64,000 bases of DNA, taken from positions 26,468 to 90,467 of the forward strand of contig JBDRMB010000029.1 in the NCBI GenBank assembly GCA_043812455.1. The letters are read 5' to 3'. This stretch comes from JABHQR01 sp043812455 (GTDB lineage: Archaea; Nanobdellota; Nanobdellia; Woesearchaeales; GW2011-AR9). Of the stretch, positions 1 through 9,781 are shown piece by piece (within the stretch, counting starts at the first letter, position 1; each line of letters begins with the position of its first letter). A program made the position numbers and the translations under genes. The notes beneath the pieces were generated by a model. The model was not told the DNA's origin. It made no database searches and was given only the letters and a program-made list of their open reading frames with translations.

Positions 1-486
1 ATAAGTTCCAGGATAATCTTCATTGGAAAGAATGAAATAATCTGAATAGTAAACTGTTTCTTCATCTTTGTTACTAGTAGTTTCATAATAATAATTGTTT
101 TCTTCTTCAACTTCTAACAATACTTTTCCGGAAGGACTAATTAACCGATAATTTTCCACTAAGATGATATCCCCATAATAAGGTGTGGTTAAAACTTCAA
201 AAAAGAAATGAACTTCATCACCTGGAAGAAAATTTAAAGCAGCAGTATTACACCCAGTAGCACTGCTATATTCATCACAAAACTTGAAATTTTGGATCAC
301 AACATTGCCACCACGACCAAAAGGCATGAATTCTGTATTGAGCATACTTGCACCAGTGTTAGAAGTTTGAGTTTCTTCTACGTTCAATAATCCTAACTTA
401 ACTAGTCCAAACACTGCTGCACTAGTTAACACCACTGTAACTAAGACTACCAATGCTTCTTTTGCAATTGTTGCTTTTTTGTTCAT
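1..486 (-). CDS. Membrane-anchored surface protein, C-terminus beyond window
   Basis: Read leftwards from an ATG at 486, the frame is open to the window edge (162 codons seen). Residues about 8-30 form one hydrophobic segment after a short basic N-terminus (MNKKATIAKEA), so an N-terminal membrane anchor or uncleaved signal is likely, with the rest outside the cell. The visible ectodomain is rich in Asn, Tyr and acidic residues and has two Cys about 10 residues apart (FCDEYSSATGC). The start lies 7 nt after the stop of the 1822-residue surface protein, so it is the third gene of that operon. I do not recognise the family. Confidence 0.8.
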   Translation of the reverse strand, partial: MNKKATIAKEALVVLVTVVLTSAAVFGLVKLGLLNVEETQTSNTGASMLNTEFMPFGRGGNVVIQNFKFCDEYSSATGCNTAALNFLPGDEVHFFFEVLTTPYYGDIILVENYRLISPSGKVLLEVEEENNYYYETTSNKDEETVYYSDYFILSNEDYPGTY

Positions 487-493
487 TTTTAAT

Positions 494-3400
494 TTAATCA
501 CAACCATATCCGGAACTGTCATAATCATCAAGATTAATTTTGTCAGGCAATTCTTTTCCAACTTCACACATATACTTCCTGATCTTCTGGAACTCGGCAG
601 TGTTAATGTCATCTTCATCAAAATCAAGTAAGGCATAACCGTTAGCGTCCATCCGTAAAAAGAAGCGGTCAAATAACGGTTTGTAATCTCCTGATTTCCA
701 ATTACTGCCCAACTGAGCAATGACTGCTGCCATATAATAATAAATTCCTATTGCTTCATCCAAATATCCTCGTAGTTCATCCATTTTCACAATGGCAAGC
801 TGCATAACATCTTCATATCTTTGATTCTCAAAATAAGTATAAATCTCGCTAGTAGCTTCTTGAACTTCATGCTCTCTCTGAACCGTGATACTCTCAGGAT
901 GGCTAGATTTTCCTAAAGCAACAGTAGGCACTCTGTCTTTAGCACCGTAACATGAACCTAAACTGTTAGGTTCAAGTAAATCTGCAGTTACAGTCACTGT
1001 TCTTACATTGGAACTTGTACTTGACCTGCCTTGCTGGGTATTATACACACACGCTCCAGTACCAGTGGCACTGCCCAACACTCCACTTACTTGCATGTTG
1101 CCTACTGTAAATACAATATTATTAATCTCATCAATGCCAAACTCATCATCACCGTTAGAGTTTACCAACTTACCACCTGTTAACTGGTATTGACTTCCAG
1201 CAACACTAATTCCTGCAGCAGAATTTACATTATCTAACACATAATCATTTCCACTCTTAGAAAAACCAAACGTGACTTCTTGACCTGGAGCAACTGTCCC
1301 GGAAGTATAAGAAGCGTCAATACTTCTTGGACAGCCACTATTACTTTTACTGCTAATCCTGTCCAGACCAGCATTTGAACCGCCAAACATTTCTTCATTA
1401 ACAGTACCTAGACTAAACACCGGACCCATAAACCCGGCAGCACCAGCTGGTATTTCATAACTTCTTTCTCTGTTAGCTTCATCAATACCAGCAGAACTGG
1501 TCTTTAACCTTAAACAATAATTTTCTCCGTCAGTGTTCATGTGAACCTTAACTTTAATTTCATCGCCCATCAATAACATGTTAGGAGTATCACAGTCAAC
1601 ATAAGTACCAGCATTTTTATCATAACAAGTGATGTACGGATCTTGCAGATAAGCCAGACCTTCACCATAGAACAGACCTGCCAGTTCTGGACAGGAATAT
1701 TGTCCAGTAGAAGCTTCAACTTGACAACTTACTACACCAGGGGGTGAAGCGTCAGTGATCGGGAAATAAAACAAACCATCTTTATATCCCTCATCAAAAC
1801 AGGCATCTGGATTCTCGTAAGGATCTAACTGTAGATGAACAACTACATGATCGTACCTGAAATGTTTGTCAACCTTTTGCGGGGATTCAATTGGCAATTC
1901 TACCACACTACCCTGTTCTAAGTTAGAACCACGACCACCATCAAGATAATGTATTCGTTCGCTAGCTAATGGTGAAGTACTACCAACGTTAAGACAATCA
2001 CAACCTTGACTGCCACAATCAACTCCTGGATGACCCATATCTTCCGGTCCGACACATTTCAAATAAGTTTGGTATGAGGCAATTTTACAACCTGGGAAGA
2101 TTACCGTTCCAACTTCATAATTGAACTGCGCAGTTAAAGTTTGAGGATTATAATTAGTTAGTTCTCTGAACGCTGGGAACACTAATACACTAGATTTCAT
2201 TGGAACTGAATAAGCTACATCTTCAATAAAGTCAAAGCCCATTGGCCAGTCAAAACCAAAGGCCGCCATACAGATTGATTCTGCTACACCTTGCACTCCG
2301 CTGGCAAAATATTCGTTAAGTGCAGAATTGCCATAATCACTTTGCAAGTCATCAATAGAATATTGCATTGAATCATAGATTGATTCTGTTCCGGCACCAA
2401 AAAGTTCAGCAGCTGTAGTTTGATTACCTTTGTTTGCATCTTTCAAACTTAATGGACTACACTTGCCACTGAAAGAAGCAATAAGTTTGTAAATCAAACC
2501 GCAAACGTGTTGCGAGAATAAAGTTTTACACATTCCAGCGTCATGGAATCCAGTATATTTCGCTTCTTCAATACATCTTCTTAATCCGTCTAAGATGCTA
2601 CGTAACATTACTAACCGTGCTCTTATTCCAGTTAAACATACTGTCTGGAATGCACTAATATGTTGAGTGTGCGGGTTAACTTGAGTTTTCTTTTTCAATT
2701 CGCTAGGTACTGCATAATCTGGAAGATAATCTAACCCGAATGCACCAGATAGGTCTCTGCCGTCATAATATCTTAATTCAGAATAATGTGTTCCTTTGAA
2801 ACCTTTACTTTCAGTGTATAATCGATCTTGTCGGTAACTGAACTTCTCTGCAACACCATCTTCCTTTAATGCTTCTCTATATCCAGTAGTTGTAATTTTC
2901 TTTTCGGAACCTTCACAGACACATTGGTACTTTTCCCCATCACTGCCTACAAAACAATCTTTAGTATGACCGCCAGAGATCATATTACCTTCCATTTTTC
3001 TTGAAGGACCAACTAATTGGTCGTCTTCTCCTACTCTATAACAAGAACCTCCTGTTGTACTAGAGATAATTTCAGATGGTGCCTCACTAGGGTCAACAAC
3101 AATATCTGCGTCAGCGCTAGCAGCCTGCCCAGTAATTGCTTCATCTGTAGAAGCAGTAGCAGTACTTACAATTCCACTAACCGAACCATCTTTAATTGTA
3201 TACCCATCAGTCACTGCTTTATAACCAGAATTCTTTGCACAAACTGCTTTACAGGTAGTGTCAGGAGCACCACAATAACCACCGTTAGCTTCTTTGTAAA
3301 CTAATATTGTTTGGGATTCAAAACCGGTTGACAGACCATTACCACTCACTATCTTTTCTAACCGATAAATTCCGTTTTCTTCACTGACAAAATTATCAGG

Positions 3401-5962
3401 GTTCTTACCATTAAAATAATATAAAGAACCACTAATGGTACCACCAGTACTACTTATCACATTTTCATTATCAAACCGTTCCCAACATTCTCCTGAAGCA
3501 GGTATCGCTGTAGTGTCAACTCGATGAATACTAGGCAAGGTATTTTTCACATACTGCCCGCAATTCTCAATTTTTCGTAACGGGATACAACCAGAAGTTA
3601 CTGCACAACCTTTCTGAGTGGCAATCGCAGCTTCAATCTCTTCTTCTGTTTTTTCTGAAGTCCATCCAGCAGGTACTGCTCGGCATAAGAACCGATCACA
3701 TGTCCAACGATATGCTTGGTCCAATGCTTCTTCCGCTTTCCAGAGATTTGCAGTGTTTTCACATTTATCTTCTAAATTGTGTTTACCATCATTATAATCA
3801 GAAGGTAAATTGTTAGCGCCAGGATTTCCTGCTGCTAACTCATCCCACTTTTCCCTAGTCGTATCAAGATACAAATCACTTTGATCCAACGGACATCTTT
3901 CATCTTCAGGCTTATTTCTAGATGTAAGATATTCTGCTTTAGAACTGAATATCCTTGCGAACCTAATCACGGTCTTAACACCGACAGAAACGAAACAAGT
4001 AACACCAGTAACTAGAATAACTTTTTCCAGCACCGGTAAGATCTTGTCAATAACTGTTATCGTACCGTTAAGAACTTTGATTCCTTCATTGGCCATCCAG
4101 TCAGGAATAAGTTTCTCGCTGTCTACTGGAATGTCAACAAAATATCCTAAATCATAACAACTTGTTTGAGTTTTAGATTCTCCTAAGTTGCCTAAAGAAT
4201 CATACTCTTGATAATTAACCATAACCTTTAACGGAAATACTACCTGCCGTTTCTTAAAATCGTTCCAGAAATCATCGTCAACATAACTTAAACCTTCTGT
4301 GGTTAACAAGTCCCATGTTAAGTAATATGCTGTCTTGTCGGGACTGTCTAAAACTTTTGGTCCGGAACTAGGTAAGATTGCACAACCCACACCAAACTGT
4401 TCATCATCCATCATTGACTGTGTACAAGCTTTCTCAAACCGGACACTGTTAACCTGGAAAGCGTCCCTATTTTCTTCACCGGTGACTATATCGCGTTCAG
4501 CAATTCCACTGCCAACATAACTTAAATTGAATACTGCAGTTGCAACTTCTCGGCCATCTTCAATCAAATCAGGGTTTAATCTCATTGGTTGCTGGAACTT
4601 AGCAATGCTAGTAATCTGAAAATCAAAATTTGACGAGTAACAGGTATGGACAGTAACCACATCATGCCAATAACCGCTTTTTCCACTTTTGTCAACAGAG
4701 ATAAGATAAACGTTATAGGTCCATTCTTGTGCTTGACTTACAGATTCGATTGGATAAATTGAAACACCTTCTAAGCCTGAAGGTACCAGTTCAAACTCAA
4801 AATCTTCAAAACTTAACGGTTCAGTTTCAAAGTTAACTTTTTCAAACGTAAAATTTCCGTCCTCACCAGCTTCTACTGCAAACCACGGTCCCCTAAAGTC
4901 AGGTTCGTATTGATAACTTAACGGTCGGTAAATGAATAGATATACTGTGGAACCTGGTTCTGTAGTTCCATGAAGATTAGTTGTTGCTCTGTTTTGATAA
5001 TATTCATTCCCTTTTTCAAATTCTGCTTCAACGTCTGGCGGTTGAGTGTCAGCATCAATCTCAATCTTTTCTCTTGCCACCCAACCTGCTCGGTCAGTCG
5101 CTTCAATAGTAATTTTATTAATGCCTTCATCAAGATGTAATTCTTCACTAAAACTAGTTCCTTCAGTATTGTAAATTGAATTTCCATTTACAAATATTTC
5201 AATACTACATTCTTCATTGACTGCTCCTTTCAATGTAACATGATCTTCAAGTGCAATTTCGCTATAAGTCTCAAGAGCAATTTCTGGATGAGTATTATCA
5301 GAATAAACTACTCCTGAATATGTTTGGACCTGACCGTCAGTTGTGGTGGCTTCTAAGTCTAGAACATTACTTTCGTCAGCATTCAAAGGTACATTCTGGA
5401 ACTGAAAAGTTCCATCCGAAGCAGCAGTTTTCTTGGCATGATATCCGCCATTAACATAAACTCTAACTTCAGCGTTTGCCAGAGTACTTCCATTAATGTC
5501 AAAATATTCTCCAGCAACAATTTCTGGATGTTCCACGCTCAAACTTAACGAACTGCTGCCAGTAGTTACAGTTTCTCCAGAACTTTCTCCACTAGCTTCA
5601 GTCGTTCCCAAAGTCTGGAAATTATAATTATTGCCAGAATTGTTCTCTGCCACGCCGTTGCTCATAACATAATAATAATAGTCTGTTCCTGGCATCAATC
5701 CGTCAATTGCAAGACTATGATCAGTAACAGCACTTGTATCACTCTCTACTCTTGTTAAACTGAACTCATTATCCCCATAATAAATAAAACTGTCTGCTTC
5801 TTCATCAGTGTTCCATTCAATAATTATTCCAGTTTCAGTAAGGTCCTTTTCAGTAATTCCAGAAATTTGTATTGCACTGACTAATGGTAGATTAACAACT
5901 AGAATCACTACTAAGATTGTCCAAAGTTTCCAATGCATACCAAACTTTTTATTTTCTACCAT
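494..5962 (-). CDS. Giant secreted surface protein with FN3/Ig-like repeats
   Basis: About 1822 residues. The N-terminus has a basic stretch and a hydrophobic segment ending VSA (residues about 12-31), a signal peptide or anchor. Next comes a fibronectin III-like domain (WNTDEEADSFIYYGD ... GLMPGTDYYYYV, about 35-115) and two or three bacterial Ig-like repeats with conserved GTTEPGSTV-type turns (about 145-350). A second hydrophobic stretch lies near 675-705 (VILVTGVTCFVSVGVK), followed by a long Cys-rich region with CxxC-like pairs. The start is set at the ATG at 5962; a TTG at 5974 in the same frame overlaps the upstream stop. It is second in an operon with the 730-residue pilin-like protein. 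Function is unknown; a structural or adhesive surface role is inferred. Confidence 0.8.
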   Translation of the reverse strand: MVENKKFGMHWKLWTILVVILVVNLPLVSAIQISGITEKDLTETGIIIEWNTDEEADSFIYYGDNEFSLTRVESDTSAVTDHSLAIDGLMPGTDYYYYVMSNGVAENNSGNNYNFQTLGTTEASGESSGETVTTGSSSLSLSVEHPEIVAGEYFDINGSTLANAEVRVYVNGGYHAKKTAASDGTFQFQNVPLNADESNVLDLEATTTDGQVQTYSGVVYSDNTHPEIALETYSEIALEDHVTLKGAVNEECSIEIFVNGNSIYNTEGTSFSEELHLDEGINKITIEATDRAGWVAREKIEIDADTQPPDVEAEFEKGNEYYQNRATTNLHGTTEPGSTVYLFIYRPLSYQYEPDFRGPWFAVEAGEDGNFTFEKVNFETEPLSFEDFEFELVPSGLEGVSIYPIESVSQAQEWTYNVYLISVDKSGKSGYWHDVVTVHTCYSSNFDFQITSIAKFQQPMRLNPDLIEDGREVATAVFNLSYVGSGIAERDIVTGEENRDAFQVNSVRFEKACTQSMMDDEQFGVGCAILPSSGPKVLDSPDKTAYYLTWDLLTTEGLSYVDDDFWNDFKKRQVVFPLKVMVNYQEYDSLGNLGESKTQTSCYDLGYFVDIPVDSEKLIPDWMANEGIKVLNGTITVIDKILPVLEKVILVTGVTCFVSVGVKTVIRFARIFSSKAEYLTSRNKPEDERCPLDQSDLYLDTTREKWDELAAGNPGANNLPSDYNDGKHNLEDKCENTANLWKAEEALDQAYRWTCDRFLCRAVPAGWTSEKTEEEIEAAIATQKGCAVTSGCIPLRKIENCGQYVKNTLPSIHRVDTTAIPASGECWERFDNENVISSTGGTISGSLYYFNGKNPDNFVSEENGIYRLEKIVSGNGLSTGFESQTILVYKEANGGYCGAPDTTCKAVCAKNSGYKAVTDGYTIKDGSVSGIVSTATASTDEAITGQAASADADIVVDPSEAPSEIISSTTGGSCYRVGEDDQLVGPSRKMEGNMISGGHTKDCFVGSDGEKYQCVCEGSEKKITTTGYREALKEDGVAEKFSYRQDRLYTESKGFKGTHYSELRYYDGRDLSGAFGLDYLPDYAVPSELKKKTQVNPHTQHISAFQTVCLTGIRARLVMLRSILDGLRRCIEEAKYTGFHDAGMCKTLFSQHVCGLIYKLIASFSGKCSPLSLKDANKGNQTTAAELFGAGTESIYDSMQYSIDDLQSDYGNSALNEYFASGVQGVAESICMAAFGFDWPMGFDFIEDVAYSVPMKSSVLVFPAFRELTNYNPQTLTAQFNYEVGTVIFPGCKIASYQTYLKCVGPEDMGHPGVDCGSQGCDCLNVGSTSPLASERIHYLDGGRGSNLEQGSVVELPIESPQKVDKHFRYDHVVVHLQLDPYENPDACFDEGYKDGLFYFPITDASPPGVVSCQVEASTGQYSCPELAGLFYGEGLAYLQDPYITCYDKNAGTYVDCDTPNMLLMGDEIKVKVHMNTDGENYCLRLKTSSAGIDEANRERSYEIPAGAAGFMGPVFSLGTVNEEMFGGSNAGLDRISSKSNSGCPRSIDASYTSGTVAPGQEVTFGFSKSGNDYVLDNVNSAAGISVAGSQYQLTGGKLVNSNGDDEFGIDEINNIVFTVGNMQVSGVLGSATGTGACVYNTQQGRSSTSSNVRTVTVTADLLEPNSLGSCYGAKDRVPTVALGKSSHPESITVQREHEVQEATSEIYTYFENQRYEDVMQLAIVKMDELRGYLDEAIGIYYYMAAVIAQLGSNWKSGDYKPLFDRFFLRMDANGYALLDFDEDDINTAEFQKIRKYMCEVGKELPDKINLDDYDSSGYGCD

Positions 5963-5970
5963 TTCATAAA

Positions 5971-8160
5971 TCAAATCAGTTCTGGCACAGGCAATTCCTG
6001 GCTGTAATCATCCATGTTCGATAGGAACTCATAATAGTAATCTTCATTGCTCGGACTAACTTCAAGAACATGGAACTGAATCATACTTCCTTCCTGCAAA
6101 CTGGTCCAAGGTAATAACCACTGACCGCGGTAACCGCCGATCAAATCTTCTTCATTAACAAGATAAATCAAAACATCATATTCAAAATCTGCACCAGACA
6201 ATAACTGCACTTTAGTTTCTTCTAAGATTTCAGTATCTAACGTTGGTGAATAAACTAGCTCTACTTTATGTAATTCAGCACCACCTTGCAAGAACTCTCC
6301 TAGTTCTAATACATCAGAACTGGCACCGCCAGTTTCAAGATCCGTACCAGTTTCATTTCCAATAGTCTCATTTGTAGCTGTTTCAACTGGGGCTACTGGT
6401 GCACTTCCCGGGAAATATTTTATAGTTACTAAAGCAGTTTCATCATCATCTAATGCCTTACCATCTGATATGTCAAAACATAACACATCTTCACCTTGCA
6501 TTTCAATTTCTTCATCAGTACAATCTCTTTCTTCAACTTGATGCTTAACAACTTCAACATCCGCCATACTAAATTCAACTAGTGGTCTCATCTCAAGTTC
6601 CACAACTAAGTCGTCACTTGAAACTACATATTGCCAAGTTTCAAGATAACTTTCTTTATTACCGCGCATGATTGCTGCTGCACAGTATGGGAATTGATCA
6701 CTAAGTCCAGCAACATCGCCTCGCTCTTCAAAGTCATATTCAGTTTGACCCATTTCACACTTATAACGGATACAAGTATAACTTATGTTAACACCATCTA
6801 AAGGTTCTCTATAATACACACCTGTTGCTTCATTAGAAACTAAAGAATAAGTTTCTATACTCATCGGAACATAACTTGGACTGTTATAACAATAATCTTC
6901 ATCAGTCACACTTGGAATATTTTGCGATTCTCTAGCAATTGCCGGACCTTTGTAAGGATAATTTCCAATCAGGTTTACAGTAAATGCCATCTGAAAAACT
7001 CCACCACTTTGTTCATCACGCAATTCAATAATTACTGGGTAAATTACATCGTAAGTAAACTTCCAATTCTGGATACATAAGAAAGATAACATTGTTCCTC
7101 CGCCTAGACGATCACTGGTCATATAATTTCCTTCTCGAGGAGTTACCTGGAAAGTAAACGGATAAGTATTTTCAAATTTAAAAACTCCAGAAATGTCTTC
7201 ATCATAATGTTCAATATCCCACACATAATGGTTTTGATAATAAGGTAAGTCATCAGGGAAATCTTGATAATCTGTCCCGTCAATCTTAAGGTTACGCAAA
7301 TTTATCCGTAACATATCTTTTAAAGTATTTTCAGCAGTATCTACTCTCCACTTCTTTTCGTTACAGCTTATTTCCATTCCAGCAACTGGTACATCTTCAT
7401 GCTCTAACGCGATCAAATCCTGAGTAATATCTTCTAATTTTAAAGTATCCATTTCAGAGTCAAGAACTGCGTCAGCCATTTCATATAAACTTTTGAACCT
7501 GATCCGAGATTCAGCAGTATGATCAATCAGTTCTGCTACCAATTCCCCTTCTTTATCTTTAACCAATAAGTTCCAATGAACATTAAACTGAGTTTTCCCA
7601 CTAAGAAATTCAGTATCTGCTTCAATGTCGCTAATTTCTACAATGTCATAAGTTTCCTGGAAAACTTCTGGATCGAACAAACAAGAAGGAACATTTTCTT
7701 CTATATAATCATCAACTTGAATTTTAATCTCATCTAAACTTGGCTGATCAATCTCAGCACCATTTGCCCATAACGGAACATACATAAACGGTGAAAGTTG
7801 GATACTCCAAGTGATATCATCAGTATAACGTTCTGGAACTTTAACATAACCGCCTTGTTTTCCAGCCAAAAGTAACGCTTCTTCCCCAACATTAGTTATA
7901 CAATCAGTAACATAAGTTTCGACTGCCCCTTTCTGGATTAAAATTAAATCCTGACCAGGAAGTTTGATAAGTTCTTGCTGTAAAAGAATGATTAAAGCTA
8001 CTGCAATTAACAAAATTATTCCTAAAATTATGTAAACTGTAACCTGAGCTTTTCTATTTGATCTGTTGAGTATGTTGAGCGCATTTTTTCTTGCGTTGAG
8101 CCTTGAAAATAGGTTAGAACTAGCACTACTTTTACCTCTATCACCACTCTTACTAAACAT
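5971..8160 (-). CDS. Surface protein with class III (pilin-like) N-terminus
   Basis: About 729 residues. After a basic N-terminal stretch comes KAQVTVYIILGIILLIAVAL (about residues 38-57), the type III (archaellin/pilin-like) pattern of a charged residue followed directly by a long hydrophobic helix. The rest looks extracytoplasmic, with few hydrophobic runs and scattered Cys. The ATG at 8160 is preferred over a GTG one codon earlier; the TATA box at 8181-8194 puts the transcript start close to it, so the mRNA is probably leaderless. It is the first gene of the operon; the next start is 8 nt after its stop. Homology beyond the N-terminus is not recognised. Confidence 0.78.
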   Translation of the reverse strand: MFSKSGDRGKSSASSNLFSRLNARKNALNILNRSNRKAQVTVYIILGIILLIAVALIILLQQELIKLPGQDLILIQKGAVETYVTDCITNVGEEALLLAGKQGGYVKVPERYTDDITWSIQLSPFMYVPLWANGAEIDQPSLDEIKIQVDDYIEENVPSCLFDPEVFQETYDIVEISDIEADTEFLSGKTQFNVHWNLLVKDKEGELVAELIDHTAESRIRFKSLYEMADAVLDSEMDTLKLEDITQDLIALEHEDVPVAGMEISCNEKKWRVDTAENTLKDMLRINLRNLKIDGTDYQDFPDDLPYYQNHYVWDIEHYDEDISGVFKFENTYPFTFQVTPREGNYMTSDRLGGGTMLSFLCIQNWKFTYDVIYPVIIELRDEQSGGVFQMAFTVNLIGNYPYKGPAIARESQNIPSVTDEDYCYNSPSYVPMSIETYSLVSNEATGVYYREPLDGVNISYTCIRYKCEMGQTEYDFEERGDVAGLSDQFPYCAAAIMRGNKESYLETWQYVVSSDDLVVELEMRPLVEFSMADVEVVKHQVEERDCTDEEIEMQGEDVLCFDISDGKALDDDETALVTIKYFPGSAPVAPVETATNETIGNETGTDLETGGASSDVLELGEFLQGGAELHKVELVYSPTLDTEILEETKVQLLSGADFEYDVLIYLVNEEDLIGGYRGQWLLPWTSLQEGSMIQFHVLEVSPSNEDYYYEFLSNMDDYSQELPVPELI

Positions 8161-8180
8161 CACTTAAAGGATAACTTTTC

Positions 8181-8194
8181 CGTTTATAAAGCTT
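8181..8194 (-). promoter_or_regulatory. TATA box of surface-protein operon
   Basis: On the minus strand AAGCTTTATAAACG lies about 22 nt before the ATG at 8160, the spacing expected for an archaeal TATA box driving a leaderless message. The same AAGCTTTATAAA core recurs before the ribbon-helix-helix gene at 45061. Confidence 0.6.
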
Positions 8195-8319
8195 CTGTTT
8201 TATATAATATAAAATAAAGGAGAGAAAACACCTAATGAAGCATTAAATAAAGGACTAAAATTAATAATTAAAATATTAAAACTATATCAAAATGAAAAAA
8301 TTAAAATTGCACTTAACAA

Positions 8320-9779
8320 TTACTTAATTTTCCTAACCTTAAATCCTTCCTTTTGATCATCAACAGAATAACCTTTCTTGGTCAGTTCATCCCTTAATTT
8401 GTCTGAAGTTGCCCAATCTTTAGTTTGCCTAGCTTTTTCCCGTTCTTTTGCAAGTTTCAGAATTTCAGCAGGAATCTTTTCTTCCTTAACATTTTCAAGA
8501 CCCAATCCAAACACTTGGTCAAAATAATACAATAAACATAACTTCTCGTTATCCTTAACAGTACTGTCTTTAAGCAAGTCCCACATTGTTGCTAAAGCTT
8601 GTGGAGTATTCAAATCATCACTAACTTGTTCCAAAAACAGGTCTTGATATCTTCTAGCTACACCTGAAAATTTTTCAGGATTAAGTTTTCCCTTACCAAT
8701 TTTAACTTCTTCCTTCAAATCTAAAACTCGCTCAACCAACTTTTCTCGAGCAGTTTTAGCGGACTCTAAAGCTTCATAGTCAAACATTAACGGCTTTCGG
8801 TAAACTGTTCCTAAGCAGAAATATCTATAATCAAGTGCAACAAAACCTTTTTCTTTCAAAGTAGATAAAGTGACAAAATTATCACCAGACTTGGCCATCT
8901 TTTCTCCTTTCTTCAAAACGAGAAATTCATTATGTAACCAATATTTAACCCACGGTTTTTTACCAGTTGCAGCTTCTGACTGTGCAATTTCATTTGTATG
9001 ATGTACAGGAATATGATCAATGCCACCACAATGAATGTCAAATTGTTCGCCTAGATATTTCATGCTCATTGCTGAACATTCCAAATGCCAGCCAGGATAA
9101 CCCATCCCAAACGGAGAATCCCACTTCATTTCTTGTTCATCAAACTTAGATTTGGTAAACCATAACACAAAATCATAGGGATTTTTCTTGTTTATGTCTT
9201 TTTCAACCCTTGCTCTTGCCTTTTCTCCATCTTCTTCCAGATTCAATCGTGCAAGTTTTCCATAATCTTTCAGTTTAGAAGTATCAAAATAAACATTTCC
9301 GCCCGCTTGATAAATGAAACCTTTTTTCTCTAATTTTTTTATCAGTTCAATCTGTTCCTTGATATGTTCAGTGGCTTTGGGAAATACTTTTGGAAATAAA
9401 AGATTCAGTTCCTTAATGTCATTCTTGAAAGCTTTAGTGTAAAAATCTGCAACTTCCCAAACAGTCTTTTTTTCACGTTCAGCACCTTTCAATAATTTAT
9501 CTTCTCCAGTGTCAGCATCAGAAGTAAGATGTCCAACGTCAGTGATGTTCATGATATGTTCAACTTTAAAACTATTCAACTCCAGAACTCTTCTCAAAAC
9601 ATCTTCAAAGATATAACTACGCAAATTTCCGATATGTGCATAATTGTAAACAGCATGCCCAAAATTTCTTATTTAGAAACTTTGTTTGGCCCGCAACAAT
9701 ATATGCCCACAGATTTGGAATTTATTGGTTCAAATGTTTCTTTTTTCCTAGTTAAAGTATTATATACTTTTAATTTCAT
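8320..9779 (-). CDS. cysS: Cysteinyl-tRNA synthetase, frame interrupted by 32 nt
   Basis: Charges tRNA-Cys in the cytoplasm; class I synthetase. From the ATG at 9779 the frame reads MKLKVYNTLTRKKETF ... GIYCCGP (31 codons) and then meets TAA at 9671-9669. The rest of the enzyme continues in another frame: AVYNYAHIGNLRSYIFED and onward to 8320. It has the HIGH-type signature HIGN, the zinc-site segments WHLECSAM and GGIDHIPVHHTNE, and a KMSKS-type KMAKS. Removing 9654-9685 gives CGPTVYNYAHIGN, the family consensus, and a normal protein of 475 residues. The ATG is 2 nt after the stop of the upstream endonuclease gene, whose end (GTGGGGTGA) can serve as ribosome binding site. The downstream 434 codons are intact, which argues against a decayed gene. 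Read-out may need splicing or ribosome bypass; an assembly error or recent disruption cannot be excluded. Confidence 0.85.
9654..9685 (-). other. 32-nt insertion with hairpin and stop inside cysS
   Basis: On the minus strand the extra 32 nt sit between the codons for CGP and TVY. They and their left flank form a hairpin: nine pairs, one of them G-U, between 9683-9675 and 9669-9661, with an AAAUA loop that overlaps the in-frame UAA. The hairpin abuts a GGG codon (9660-9658) in the frame of the rest of the gene. An identical GGG (9692-9690) is in the first frame exactly 32 nt upstream. The two are short direct repeats (GGGC) and could act as take-off and landing codons. I could not fold a canonical bulge-helix-bulge at the junctions. 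Confidence 0.7.
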
Positions 9780-9781
9780 CG

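Noticed and set aside
9654..9690. Canonical archaeal bulge-helix-bulge intron at the cysS gap
   Set aside because: With the junctions that give CGPTVY the central helix would need CAAA to pair with TGTT, which fails at two of four positions, and the outer helix does not form. Splicing is kept only as a possibility.
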